Below, in pieces: positions 1-8,665 of a stretch of 64,000 nt of DNA. The notes under the pieces are model-generated. The model made no database searches. It was not told where the DNA came from and saw only the letters and a program-made list of their open reading frames with translations. The first letter of the stretch is position 1. Every line of letters starts with the position of its first letter. The stretch covers positions 59,892-123,891 of the forward strand of contig CAMTWU010000003.1 of assembly GCA_947085525.1 (NCBI GenBank), in the 5' to 3' direction. Source of the DNA: JACPYF01 sp947085525. Lineage in GTDB: Bacteria > Patescibacteriota > Saccharimonadia > Saccharimonadales > Saccharimonadaceae. The translations under genes and the position numbers were made by a program.

Positions 1-1605
1 TACGATAATATCGAAGATTTATTTGGAGGTGAGAATTTTTCCGAGCTCTATACTGCCCTGCGGTTTTCCGAAGGCGCAGATTGGCTAAATGAATATAATG
101 AGCTGTTCAAGACTGTCGCGGCTGATGATTACGAAGAGCGTGATATCGAAATTGTTGTGATGGATCATGACAAATATGTCGATCTGGCCGAACATTTTGT
201 TGAGAAAAAGCTACATAACGTGACCCATACCAAAGAGCTGGGCGTAATAGTTGTTGTTCCGATGCACGCAAAGCGCATCAAAGGTCTGACACTCAAAACA
301 TTGCCACTACTCTTTCATTACCTGAACGAAGTGAAACTGTATTCGACTTTCTTTAAGCTAAAGTCCAAAACAGCCAAGCAATTTGGCGAGACTGTGATGG
401 AAACATTGATAGCCGATCCTGCAAAGGCCGCCTCGATCTCGGGCAGGCACGTACACTGGCGAGTTATTCAGCGGTATTTTGGCAAACTAAAGGACGAGAG
501 TCACCTAGAAGCATTTGAACCACATGTTCAACCCGAGGATCTACATTGGCGCCGTGCCGAGGATCTACTGTATCAGATAGATCCTGAAATGAAATTTTAC
601 AAAAGCCGCGACTGGGTTGGTATGATGTACGATGGCAGTCCCGTGACACTCAATTTTGTCGATATCGCCCTCGGTTATTCAAATGATATTAGCTACGAAG
701 ATCGTTATGTGTATCATTTCCGTGAGAGCTTGTGGAACGAAATATTTGCCCGTTATATGGGTATGCCTAACCTGAGAGAGCAAGTGCTGAATCAATTAGA
801 TAATGATATGATTGCACCCGAAAAGCTCGGTACAGGTAAAAAAAAACGAGCTAAGTCTGCAGAGTCGGAAGCTGCACCCTACTGCCCAACGGCGTTGATC
901 GAACAAAACAAGCTGAATCATTTGCTGGTTCGCGAAAAGCTAGTCGATGCAGCCGCTGGTAAATTGATAGGTGTTATAGACGAGTTCGAAAAAGCTTTTG
1001 AAGTACTAGGTAAATACCCTAGGACGGTGACTGTATTTGGATCGGCTAGGTTACCTCAAAATCATCCAGCTTGCAAAGCCGCTTATGAGCTAACCAAGAA
1101 AATTGCCCAGGAAGATTATGCGATTGTCACAGGCGGCGGCCACGGCATCATGGAAGCCGCGAATCATGCTGCCTATGATATTGGTACTGGATCTGTCGGC
1201 CTTAATATCGAATTGCCGACCGAGCAAAGTCTCAACAAATATACGACCGATCATTACACGTTCGAACATTTCTTTAGCCGCAAGGTCGCATTGACTTTTG
1301 ACGCTAGCGGATACGTATTTTGCGCAGGAGGTTTCGGGACACTAGATGAGTTATTTGAGATAACTACCCTAGCACAAACTGGCATCATACCTCGTGCGCC
1401 AATCATTCTATATGGCAGTGACTTTTGGAATCCACTAGCTGACTACATACAACACACACTGAATGAAAAATTTGGAACTATTGGTCCTGATGATCCCAAG
1501 CTGCATATTATTACTGACGATCCATTAGAGATTATTGCTTATATCGAGGCATATGAAAGCGGTCGACCAAGCTTTGCAAACCACTCGAGCGTACATCCGC
1601 TATAA
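1..1605 (+). CDS. LOG-family protein with large N-terminal region (partial, 5' end outside window)
   Basis: The reading frame is open from base 1, so the gene begins upstream; the ATG at 157 is only an internal methionine. The last ~210 residues form a Rossmann-like LOG/TIGR00730 (lysine-decarboxylase-like) domain, with a TGGGHGIMEAAN nucleotide-binding loop near 1129 and the family signature near 1321-1345 as AGGFGTLDE. The usual first proline of PGGxGTxxE is replaced by alanine. LOG enzymes release cytokinin-type bases from nucleoside 5'-monophosphates or act as nucleotide phosphoribohydrolases. The ~320 residues before it do not resemble a domain I know and are unusual for the family (normally ~180-200 residues in total). 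The substrate is therefore unknown. The gene ends 7 bases before uvrB, and the uvrB -10 box overlaps its stop codon. Confidence 0.8.
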   Translation, partial: YDNIEDLFGGENFSELYTALRFSEGADWLNEYNELFKTVAADDYEERDIEIVVMDHDKYVDLAEHFVEKKLHNVTHTKELGVIVVVPMHAKRIKGLTLKTLPLLFHYLNEVKLYSTFFKLKSKTAKQFGETVMETLIADPAKAASISGRHVHWRVIQRYFGKLKDESHLEAFEPHVQPEDLHWRRAEDLLYQIDPEMKFYKSRDWVGMMYDGSPVTLNFVDIALGYSNDISYEDRYVYHFRESLWNEIFARYMGMPNLREQVLNQLDNDMIAPEKLGTGKKKRAKSAESEAAPYCPTALIEQNKLNHLLVREKLVDAAAGKLIGVIDEFEKAFEVLGKYPRTVTVFGSARLPQNHPACKAAYELTKKIAQEDYAIVTGGGHGIMEAANHAAYDIGTGSVGLNIELPTEQSLNKYTTDHYTFEHFFSRKVALTFDASGYVFCAGGFGTLDELFEITTLAQTGIIPRAPIILYGSDFWNPLADYIQHTLNEKFGTIGPDDPKLHIITDDPLEIIAYIEAYESGRPSFANHSSVHPL

Positions 1606-1606
1606 T
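1601..1606 (+). promoter_or_regulatory. -10 box of a leaderless uvrB promoter
   Basis: TATAAT overlaps the stop of the preceding gene and ends 6 bases before the uvrB ATG at 1613. Transcription would start at or next to the A of the start codon. No Shine-Dalgarno site is available for this start. Confidence 0.6.
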
Positions 1607-1612
1607 AGTAGG

Positions 1613-3577
1613 ATGACAAAGTTCAAGTTAGTGACAAAATATCAGCCAACAGGTGATCAGCCTGCTGCTATTGCTCAATTGATTGATGGACTAGAAAAGG
1701 GCGAAAAGGAACAAACACTGCTGGGTGTAACTGGTAGTGGCAAGACGTTTACTATGGCAAATATTATTGCCAATCGTCAGACGCCGACATTGGTGCTAGC
1801 ACATAACAAAACGTTGGCTGCACAGCTGTATAGTGAGTTCAAATCATTTTTCCCTGAAAATGAAGTTCATTATTTTGTTAGCTACTTTGACTACTACCAA
1901 CCCGAAGCCTATATAGCCAGCCGCGATGTCTATATCGAAAAAGACAGCAAGATCAACGAAGAGATCGATAAGTTGCGGCATGCAGCTACTGCTGCACTGC
2001 TAACTGGGCGTGATGTGATCATTGTTGCTAGTGTCAGCTGTATTTACGGCATCGGCTCACCAGAAGCCTACAATCAAATGTCAGTCACTGTTAAAAAGAG
2101 CGAAAGACGTTCGCTAGATAAATTCGTTCGACATTTAACAGATATCCAATATCAACGAAATGATATTGATTTTTCTCGCGGCACATTTCGTCAACGTGGT
2201 GATATCATCGACGTGTTTCCTGCGGGCGGTGACAACGCCTATCGCATAGAGTTCTTTGGTGACGAAGTCGAAAATATCAGTGAGATCAATCCACTAACTG
2301 GTGAAATTTTGCGCAGGCCCAGCGAAGTACATATCTTCCCGAGCTCGCACTACGTCACGCCAAAGGAAAAGCTATCTCATGCTTTGACAGGTATTAAAAA
2401 AGAGTTTGAACAGCAGGTGCAACACTTTGAAAAAGCCGGTAAATTCCTAGAAGCCCAACGCCTGACGCAGCGTACAAAATACGATATCGAAATGCTAGAA
2501 GAAACAGGGTTTGTCAAAGGTATCGAAAACTACAGTCGCTATCTAACCGATCGCGAGCCGGGCGCACAGCCGGCAACATTGATAGACTATTTCCCTGATG
2601 ATTGGCTGTTGATGGTCGACGAATCACACATGAGCCTGCCACAGGTACGTGGTATGTATAATGGCGATCGAGCTCGCAAAGAGACTTTGGTCGAACACGG
2701 TTTTCGTATGCCTAGCGCACTCGACAACCGTCCACTACGTTTTGACGAGTTCAATAATCATATCAATCAAGCAATCTATGTATCGGCGACCCCGAGCGAC
2801 TATGAGCTAGAGCATTCACCTCCTCCTGCGCAGCAGGTTATTCGTCCAACTGGACTAGTCGACCCAGTGATCGACATTCGTTCCTCTGAAGGCCAAGTTG
2901 ATGATTTGATTGCCGAGATCCGTGAGCGTATAGAAAAACACCAACGAGTTCTGGTAACAACCCTAACCAAACGTATGGCCGAAGATCTGACAGAGCATTT
3001 ACAAGAACTCGATATCAAAACTGCCTATATTCATAGTGACATTGACACGTTGGAGCGTGGGGATATACTGAAATCACTACGACTAGGCGAGTTTGATGTG
3101 CTGGTCGGTATTAACTTGCTGCGTGAAGGTTTGGACTTGCCAGAGGTTAGTTTGGTAGCAATCATCGACGCCGACAAAGAAGGTTTCCTGCGTAGCGCCA
3201 GTGCGCTGATACAAACAATCGGTCGTGCAGCCAGGCATCTAGATGGAAAAGTCATCATGTATGCCGATCACGAAACCGATTCTATGAAAAAAGCGATCGG
3301 CGAAACCAACCGCCGCCGCAAGATCCAAGAAGACTACAATACCGAGCACAACATCACACCCGAGAGTATCGCCAAAGAAATTAGCGAAGGCTTGCGGGCG
3401 ATCATACCAGAAAAAGACAAAGGTCCAACGCTGAAACTAAGCAAGATACCAAAAGATGAATACCCACACCTATTAAAAGAACTAACAGGTCAAATGGAAC
3501 TCGCCAGCGCCAACTTAGAATTTGAAAAAGCCGCTGAACTACGTGATTCGATAGAGGAAATAAAAGCAAAAATGTAA
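1613..3577 (+). CDS. uvrB: Excinuclease ABC subunit B
   Basis: UvrB (654 aa) is the damage-verifying helicase-like subunit of UvrABC nucleotide excision repair. Seen here: Walker A GVTGSGKT at ~38-45, the beta-hairpin region with YFDYYQPEAY (~85-100), the UvrB interaction domain, helicase motifs with VLVGINLLREGLDLPE and IQTIGRAARH, and a C-terminal UVR motif (LEFEKAAELRDSIEEIK) that contacts UvrC. The frame extends back to 1535, but the start MTKFKLVTKYQPTGDQP at 1613 matches family N-termini and sits just behind a TATAAT. Length is normal. No uvrA or uvrC lies in this window. Confidence 0.97.
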   Translation: MTKFKLVTKYQPTGDQPAAIAQLIDGLEKGEKEQTLLGVTGSGKTFTMANIIANRQTPTLVLAHNKTLAAQLYSEFKSFFPENEVHYFVSYFDYYQPEAYIASRDVYIEKDSKINEEIDKLRHAATAALLTGRDVIIVASVSCIYGIGSPEAYNQMSVTVKKSERRSLDKFVRHLTDIQYQRNDIDFSRGTFRQRGDIIDVFPAGGDNAYRIEFFGDEVENISEINPLTGEILRRPSEVHIFPSSHYVTPKEKLSHALTGIKKEFEQQVQHFEKAGKFLEAQRLTQRTKYDIEMLEETGFVKGIENYSRYLTDREPGAQPATLIDYFPDDWLLMVDESHMSLPQVRGMYNGDRARKETLVEHGFRMPSALDNRPLRFDEFNNHINQAIYVSATPSDYELEHSPPPAQQVIRPTGLVDPVIDIRSSEGQVDDLIAEIRERIEKHQRVLVTTLTKRMAEDLTEHLQELDIKTAYIHSDIDTLERGDILKSLRLGEFDVLVGINLLREGLDLPEVSLVAIIDADKEGFLRSASALIQTIGRAARHLDGKVIMYADHETDSMKKAIGETNRRRKIQEDYNTEHNITPESIAKEISEGLRAIIPEKDKGPTLKLSKIPKDEYPHLLKELTGQMELASANLEFEKAAELRDSIEEIKAKM

Positions 3578-3625
3578 AAAAACAGCCCCGGTGTCTCAAA
3601 TTTCTTTCGAGACGAAACACCGGAG
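3576..3625 (-). terminator. Intrinsic terminator between convergent uvrB and a membrane-protein gene
   Basis: The arms CCGGTGT (3588-3594) and ACACCGG (3617-3623) pair, with an inner GTCTC/GAGAC helix. On the minus strand the stem is followed by a run of seven T (plus-strand A run 3576-3582), so it best serves the minus gene; it overlaps the uvrB stop. Confidence 0.75.
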
Positions 3626-3641
3626 CCTTGCGCGGTTTGTT

Positions 3642-4061
3642 TTACGGACCACACCACCGTATGAACTCCTTGCGCTGCGTGAACTCGCTGGCATCTGTGA
3701 TCGGAGTTTTGTACTTGACCCCAGCGATGTTCGCGAGCCACTTGCCGTCGTCACGGTTAAGGGTGACGCGACAGCCAACAGGGTAACCCTGCAAGCTGAC
3801 CCCAGCCTCTCTGCTGTAAATCATTACAACACCCCGAAAGCCAAGCGCCTGAAGAGCTGCCTTGTCTTTGTCAGATTGCTTCTGGTTGCCAGCCTCCTCT
3901 GCCGCTATGGCGAATGCCAGTGCAGCTATAAAAGCCAGAGCACCAAGATTGCCAAGCCACTTTGCTCGTTGTTTGTTCTTCTCAGGATCAGTTCGCAAGC
4001 AAAAAACAATGAGCACAATTGCGACTAACACAAAAAAGAGCGCCACATACCACATGTTCAT
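3642..4061 (-). CDS. Small two-helix membrane protein, unknown
   Basis: This is a 139-aa protein I do not recognise. The start MNMWYV is chosen at 4061 because AGGTGG lies 7 bases upstream; the frame itself runs to 4139. Two hydrophobic helices (about residues 3-22 and 36-56) are separated by a basic loop and followed by a ~80-residue soluble C-terminal part containing GFRGVVMIYSREAGVS and ending RWCGP. The topology suggests a short cytoplasmic loop with both ends outside or the reverse. It lies convergent to uvrB behind a shared terminator and has no obvious functional partner. Confidence 0.7.
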   Translation of the reverse strand: MNMWYVALFFVLVAIVLIVFCLRTDPEKNKQRAKWLGNLGALAFIAALAFAIAAEEAGNQKQSDKDKAALQALGFRGVVMIYSREAGVSLQGYPVGCRVTLNRDDGKWLANIAGVKYKTPITDASEFTQRKEFIRWCGP

Positions 4062-4161
4062 CCTCACACCACCTTTTCGATTGATTTCAAAAATATGAAG
4101 ATTAGTTTTTATTATGAAAAAATAAATAGTATTTGTCAAGTAGTTACACCTCGGTAATATT

Positions 4162-4170
4162 TGGTATAAT
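4162..4170 (+). promoter_or_regulatory. Extended -10 promoter of gatC
   Basis: TGGTATAAT ends 8 bases before the gatC ATG. The expected start point falls on or within two bases of the start codon, so the gatCAB mRNA is probably leaderless. Confidence 0.6.
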
Positions 4171-4178
4171 GATCATCA

Positions 4179-4469
4179 ATGGCGAGCATCTCAAAAGACG
4201 AGGTGATGCATTTAGCATCCCTCAGCAATATTAGTTTGACCGACGACGAAATCGAGTCGTTGCAGGGTGATTTGGAAAATATCCTGAGTTATGTCAGTAC
4301 ACTTTCAGGTATCAACACCGACGGCGTCGAGCCCACCTATCAGGTTAATGGACTACAGAATATAGATCGACCGGACGAAGTTATAGATTATGGAGTCAGC
4401 CGTGAAGCGTTGCTGGCAACAGCTCCCGAGCAACTAGACAGTCAAATAAAGGTACCGAAGGTTATTTAA
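4179..4469 (+). CDS. gatC: Asp/Glu-tRNA amidotransferase subunit C
   Basis: GatC (96 aa) is the small clamp subunit of the GatCAB amidotransferase, which converts Asp-tRNA(Asn) and/or Glu-tRNA(Gln) to the amide forms. The typical pattern is visible: N-terminal VMHLASLSNISLTDDEIES, a central LSGINTDGVEPT, and a C-terminal APEQLDSQIKVPKVI. Its stop overlaps the gatA start by one base (TAATG), so the two are translationally coupled. A GatCAB-dependent route is expected if the genome lacks AsnRS or GlnRS. Confidence 0.95.
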   Translation: MASISKDEVMHLASLSNISLTDDEIESLQGDLENILSYVSTLSGINTDGVEPTYQVNGLQNIDRPDEVIDYGVSREALLATAPEQLDSQIKVPKVI

Positions 4470-5884
4470 TGGCTAATATTCAAAGCATAGTCGATGCAGT
4501 TGCTAGTGGAAATTCTACAGCTGTCCAACAGGTGCGAGATGCAATCGCTAGAGCTAATGATAAATCAGATTTCAATGCAATCCTTAGTTTTACCGAGGAG
4601 CGAGCACTACAGCGAGCGAATGAAATCGATGAAAAGATAAAAAAAGGCGAAAATGCTGGTCGACTAGCAGGTGTGCCATTCATTGCCAAAGACAACTTTT
4701 TGACATTTGGCTCACCGACTACTGCTGCTAGCAAGATTTTGCAAAACTTTGAAACACCGATCCAGGCTACTGCTATCGAAAAGTTAGAGGCCGAGGGCGC
4801 AATTTGTATCGGCAAAGCCAACCTAGACGCATTTGCACACGGTGGTAGTACTGAAAACTCTGCCCGTGGTGTAACCAAAAATGCTATCGATCAAACACGA
4901 GTCGCTGGTGGATCATCTGGTGGCTCTGCAGTCGCAGTTGCACTGGATATTGTTCCATTCACATTAGGCACCGACACTGGCGGCTCTATTCGTCAACCAG
5001 CTAGCTTTAATGGTGTTGTTGGCGTCAAACCAACCTACGGCACAGTCAGTCGTTTCGGTGTGGTTGCTATGGCTAGCAGTACCGACGTCATAGGTCCGAT
5101 TACCAAAAATGTTACTGATGCTGAACTAGTGCTAGATGTCCTAGCTGGTCGTGATGACCGTGACGGTACAACTTTGCCTGACTTTTTCACACCTAGAGAT
5201 CAAACTTCAACAAAGCTTCGCATAGGTATCATCAATGACATGTTAGACGACGGTACAGACGCCGAAGTGAGCAGCGCGATCAAGAAATACGCAAATGATT
5301 TAAAAGACAAAGGTCACAATGTTGAAGAACTAGAACTCGGTACAGACTCGAGAATCAGCGACAGCTTGGCAATGTATTACATCATTGTTCCAGCAGAAAT
5401 TAGCTCGAACTTGGCTCGTTATGATGGTATACGATACGGAGTACGCGCTGACGAAAAAGAGCTATCAGAGTTGTATGGCAAGAGCCGCGACCAAGGTTTT
5501 GAGCTAGAAAACAAACGACGTATTTTGATAGGCAGCTACGTGTTATCTAGTGGTTACTACGATGCGTATTACAATCAGGCTGCAAAAGCTCGTACATTAT
5601 TGATTGCAGAATTTAACACATTGTTTGAAAAATACGATGTACTATTGAGCCCTATTGCCCCGACGCCTGCGTTCAAAATAGGCGAAAATACTGACGATCC
5701 TCTGAAAATGTACAAAGCTGATGTTATGACAGTACCAGCTAGTTTAGCTGGTTTGCCAGCGATCAGTGTACCAGCAGGTACAACCGAGGCAGGATTGCCT
5801 GTTGGTGTGCAGTTGATCGGTCAGCAAAAAACTGATGCACAATTGCTAACACTAGCTAAATCTATGGAGGCGAGTCATGAATAG
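4469..5884 (+). CDS. gatA: Asp/Glu-tRNA amidotransferase subunit A
   Basis: GatA (471 aa) is the amidase subunit that hydrolyses glutamine and channels ammonia to GatB. The amidase-signature Ser-cisSer-Lys triad is present: Lys in VPFIAKDNF (~73), cis-Ser in GGSSGGSAVAV (~147-157) and nucleophile Ser in TDTGGSIRQPA (~170). Length is normal. It starts one base before the gatC stop and ends 8 bases into the next gene, so the operon is very tightly packed. Confidence 0.96.
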   Translation: MANIQSIVDAVASGNSTAVQQVRDAIARANDKSDFNAILSFTEERALQRANEIDEKIKKGENAGRLAGVPFIAKDNFLTFGSPTTAASKILQNFETPIQATAIEKLEAEGAICIGKANLDAFAHGGSTENSARGVTKNAIDQTRVAGGSSGGSAVAVALDIVPFTLGTDTGGSIRQPASFNGVVGVKPTYGTVSRFGVVAMASSTDVIGPITKNVTDAELVLDVLAGRDDRDGTTLPDFFTPRDQTSTKLRIGIINDMLDDGTDAEVSSAIKKYANDLKDKGHNVEELELGTDSRISDSLAMYYIIVPAEISSNLARYDGIRYGVRADEKELSELYGKSRDQGFELENKRRILIGSYVLSSGYYDAYYNQAAKARTLLIAEFNTLFEKYDVLLSPIAPTPAFKIGENTDDPLKMYKADVMTVPASLAGLPAISVPAGTTEAGLPVGVQLIGQQKTDAQLLTLAKSMEASHE

Positions 5885-6293
5885 TTTTGTCGTCATCATG
5901 GTTATCGGCATTATCATTATAGGTATTATTATGCTGGGCATCATGGCGTCAACTCGTCGAAAAGCTCCTGGGTTAGACCAGCAAGAATTCCGCAGCAAGT
6001 GGCTCAAGATTGAAGCCAGTATCATCGATGACGAAGCCTCATGTCACTTGGCGATTCTAAATGCAGACAAGCTACTGGACGCTGCGCTGAAAGCTCGAGG
6101 TTTTGCTGGTGAAACTATGGGCGAGCGTATGAAGGCTGCTCGCGGTATGTTTAGTAATAACAACGCCGTATGGGCAGCACACAAGCTACGCAACCAAATC
6201 GCACATGAGTCTGACGTAAATATAAAACCAAAAACTGCTAGGTATGCATTGAAAGCCTTTAAAAAAGGCTTGAAAGATTTGGGGGCACTATGA
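5877..6293 (+). CDS. Membrane-anchored protein with HEPN-like RNxxxH motif, inside the gat operon
   Basis: This 138-aa protein has one N-terminal transmembrane helix (~4-24), then a helical cytoplasmic part ending in HKLRNQIAHESD (~102-113). The R-N-x-x-x-H pattern with flanking helices is the hallmark of HEPN-type domains, many of which bind or cut RNA, though non-nuclease members exist. It overlaps the gatA stop by 8 bases, has GGAGGCG as ribosome site, and ends in an ATGA overlap with gatB, so it is co-translated with the amidotransferase subunits. Assignment to HEPN is my inference from the motif only. The function is unknown. Confidence 0.75.
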   Translation: MNSFVVIMVIGIIIIGIIMLGIMASTRRKAPGLDQQEFRSKWLKIEASIIDDEASCHLAILNADKLLDAALKARGFAGETMGERMKAARGMFSNNNAVWAAHKLRNQIAHESDVNIKPKTARYALKAFKKGLKDLGAL

Positions 6294-7711
6294 GCAAACT
6301 AGTCCCAACCATCGGTATCGAATGTCACGTACAGTTGGCTACCAAAACCAAATTGTTTAGTGGTGCAAATAACGACGCTCGTGATGAGGCGCCAAATAGT
6401 GTTGTTTCGCCAATCGATTACGGTCTACCTGGTATGTTGCCTGTGCTCAATCGTGGCGCAGTAGATTTAGCCATAAAAGCTGGGTTGGCACTAGGCAGTG
6501 AAATTGCACTAACTAGTCGATTTGATCGTAAACATTATTTTTACCCCGATCTACCAAACGGCTATCAAATCACTCAGCTATACGAACCCATTATCCTGGA
6601 AGGCTTGGTGAAGGTTCCGTTGAATGGTGAAACTTTCGAAGTGCGCATACACCACGCGCACCTAGAGGCCGACGCTGGTAAGCTCACTCACTATGACGAC
6701 TATAGTTTGGTTGATCTGAACCGTGTTGGCACACCATTGATTGAAATTGTGTCTGAGCCAGATATTCACAGTGCTCAACAAGCTAGGGCGTATGCACAAG
6801 AACTGTATTTGTTAATGACTTATGTTGGTGCAACGCATGGCGATCTGTATCACGGCAATATGCGCTTTGATGTGAATATTTCTGTCGCGCATGAAGACGG
6901 TAGCGAACTAGGTAATCGTGCCGAAGTCAAAAACCTCAATTCGTTCCGTGCGGTTGAAAAAGTTGTGGAGTATGAGTTCAAACGACAAAGCGAGCTACTA
7001 GAAAAAGGCGAAACGATAGAACAAGAAACTCGCGGCTGGGACGATGACAAACAAAAGACATTTAGCCAACGTTCCAAAGAAAATGCTCCTGATTATCGTT
7101 ATATGCCTGATCCCGATTTGCCACCGATTGTATTGAAGTCAGAACAAATAGAGGCTGCAAAAACAAGTTTGCCAGTACTGCCAAATGTGTATCGTGAATC
7201 TTGGTCTACGCTCGGTCTCGACACTTCTGTGGTTACAACCCTACTATCAGACCGAAATATAGCGGAACTATTACTAGCTACGCAAAAAACCACAGACGAC
7301 ACGACTGCAAAGAGGATAGCTAATTGGTTTGCTAGTGCTGTTGACTCGGATAGTGACCAAAAAGAACTGAGTCTAGACCAGAAAAAACTGACCAAACTAT
7401 CGCAAATGGTTGAAGGTAGCGAGCTCAGCTCGACTGCAGCAAAAGAAATATTTAATGTGCTGATTGCTGGCAGTGATAAGTCACCTCGTGAAATTGCAGT
7501 AGAAAAAAACCTCCTTCAGGTTTCTGACGAAAGCGAAATCATCAAAGTCGTTGAGCAAGTACTAGCTGATCCATCTGCACAAAAAGCCGTAGAGGATATC
7601 AAATCTGGCAATGACAAAGCAATTGGATTTCTAGTCGGACAGGTAATGAAACTCTCTGCTGGCAAAGCTAATCCAGCCCTAGCCCAAAAACTCATCCGCG
7701 AACGTCTGTAA
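6290..7711 (+). CDS. gatB: Asp/Glu-tRNA amidotransferase subunit B
   Basis: GatB (473 aa) is the kinase/tRNA-binding subunit that phosphorylates the misacylated aspartyl or glutamyl-tRNA before amidation. The family N-terminus PTIGIECHVQL, the HHAHLEADAGKLTH and DLNRVGTPLIEIVSEPD segments, GNMRFDVNIS, and DYRYMPDPDLPP are all present. A C-terminal YqeY-like tail domain follows (about 330-473). It starts in the ATGA overlap with the membrane protein. Length is normal. Confidence 0.96.
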   Translation: MSKLVPTIGIECHVQLATKTKLFSGANNDARDEAPNSVVSPIDYGLPGMLPVLNRGAVDLAIKAGLALGSEIALTSRFDRKHYFYPDLPNGYQITQLYEPIILEGLVKVPLNGETFEVRIHHAHLEADAGKLTHYDDYSLVDLNRVGTPLIEIVSEPDIHSAQQARAYAQELYLLMTYVGATHGDLYHGNMRFDVNISVAHEDGSELGNRAEVKNLNSFRAVEKVVEYEFKRQSELLEKGETIEQETRGWDDDKQKTFSQRSKENAPDYRYMPDPDLPPIVLKSEQIEAAKTSLPVLPNVYRESWSTLGLDTSVVTTLLSDRNIAELLLATQKTTDDTTAKRIANWFASAVDSDSDQKELSLDQKKLTKLSQMVEGSELSSTAAKEIFNVLIAGSDKSPREIAVEKNLLQVSDESEIIKVVEQVLADPSAQKAVEDIKSGNDKAIGFLVGQVMKLSAGKANPALAQKLIRERL

Positions 7712-7745
7712 CCTCAATTAAATACACTGCGCAGATTAGTCTGTG

Positions 7746-7754
7746 GTGTTATAA
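7746..7754 (+). promoter_or_regulatory. Extended -10 promoter of the 7796 operon
   Basis: TGTTATAAT lies 41 bases upstream of the first ATG, leaving a leader of about 34 bases that includes TAGGAG. This unit is therefore not leaderless, unlike gatC. Confidence 0.5.
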
Positions 7755-7795
7755 TAGTCATAGAACAAAAGAATAATGCATCATAGGAGCGGTAC

Positions 7796-8047
7796 ATGTC
7801 AGATCCAGCGTATATATTAGTCATAATTCTCAGCGTATTTTTAGCAGTTTCATTGCTGTTATCAATCATATTACTCGTCATGCTCATTCAATTCGTCAAA
7901 CGTGTTAATACTGTTGCAGCAAGCGTCCAAGCAACCGCAGAAAATGTCGAAACCGTAGTGAGTGGCGTCAGTAAAGTCACGTCACCAATGATAATCGCAA
8001 AACTTATCATGAAGCAGTTCAATGAAAAAGGAAAGGGGAAGAAATAA
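7796..8047 (+). CDS. Small single-helix membrane protein (DUF948-like)
   Basis: This 83-aa protein has one strong hydrophobic helix (~6-35) followed by a heptad-like segment VNTVAASVQATAENVETVVSG and a basic tail. The layout resembles DUF948-type proteins that often precede YtxH proteins, which is the order here. TAGGAG precedes the ATG by 7 bases. Its stop overlaps the next start (TAATG), so the pair is coupled. The role is presumably structural in the envelope; no catalytic residues are seen. Confidence 0.75.
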   Translation: MSDPAYILVIILSVFLAVSLLLSIILLVMLIQFVKRVNTVAASVQATAENVETVVSGVSKVTSPMIIAKLIMKQFNEKGKGKK

Positions 8048-8355
8048 TGAGTAAAAAATTCGCAGCAGGAGCATTAATAGGCGCAATTGCAGGTGCGGTT
8101 GCCGGAGTATTAGCAGCCCCAAAGAGTGGTAAAGAAACACGTGAGGATATCAAAAAGAAAGCCGAAGAAGCCAAGCAGGATACTGTCGATGCATATGAAA
8201 CAACCAAGGCAGAAGTAAGCAAGCAAACTGCTGATGCCAAAAAACAAGCCGAAGCCAAAGTAAAAGAAGCTAAAGCTACAGCTGAGGATCTAAAGAAACG
8301 TACTGAAAAAGCAGCTGACGCAGCTAAAAAAGAATTCAACAAACCTGCAAAATAG
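8047..8355 (+). CDS. YtxH domain-containing protein
   Basis: The N-terminus carries the YtxH signature: a small glycine-rich membrane helix GALIGAIAGAVAGVLAAPKSG followed at once by KETREDIKKK. The rest of this 102-aa protein is a long highly charged Ala/Lys/Glu helix, probably coiled coil (~30-100). YtxH proteins are stress-associated envelope proteins of unknown mechanism. It is coupled to the upstream membrane protein and lies two bases from the next gene. The low-complexity charged tail makes homology beyond the N-terminus unreliable. Confidence 0.85.
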   Translation: MSKKFAAGALIGAIAGAVAGVLAAPKSGKETREDIKKKAEEAKQDTVDAYETTKAEVSKQTADAKKQAEAKVKEAKATAEDLKKRTEKAADAAKKEFNKPAK

Positions 8356-8357
8356 AT

Positions 8358-8633
8358 ATGTCAGAAGCTTTAAAAAACACAAAGGAAAGTATCAAGCGCG
8401 ATCAGGTCATTGGTGCTCACCGAGAACTTCTAGAGCAACTCTTTGATGACCATTACAAATACAGATGGCGTGTGTACAAGATGAATTTTGTACGTGGTAT
8501 ATTTTTTGGCGTTGGTTCAGTGATAGGTGCGACAATTATTGTATCTTTTGTTATATGGATACTAACTCTTTTAAATGTTCCTGATAATTTCATTGAATCT
8601 ATAGAGACAAAACAGAGTCAAACAGTACAGTAA
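8358..8633 (+). CDS. DUF5665-like membrane protein
   Basis: This 91-aa protein has an amphipathic N-terminal half and one transmembrane helix (~52-73) preceded by KMNFVRGIFFGVGSVIGATI. That R-G-I-x-x-G-x-G pattern I associate with DUF5665 proteins of CPR bacteria. It is the third member of the 7796-8633 small-envelope operon, two bases after the YtxH gene. The function is unknown. The family call rests on memory of the motif, not on a search. Confidence 0.7.
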   Translation: MSEALKNTKESIKRDQVIGAHRELLEQLFDDHYKYRWRVYKMNFVRGIFFGVGSVIGATIIVSFVIWILTLLNVPDNFIESIETKQSQTVQ

Positions 8634-8665
8634 AATAAAGGGTGTGAGAGAGGGGTAGAGTAGGT

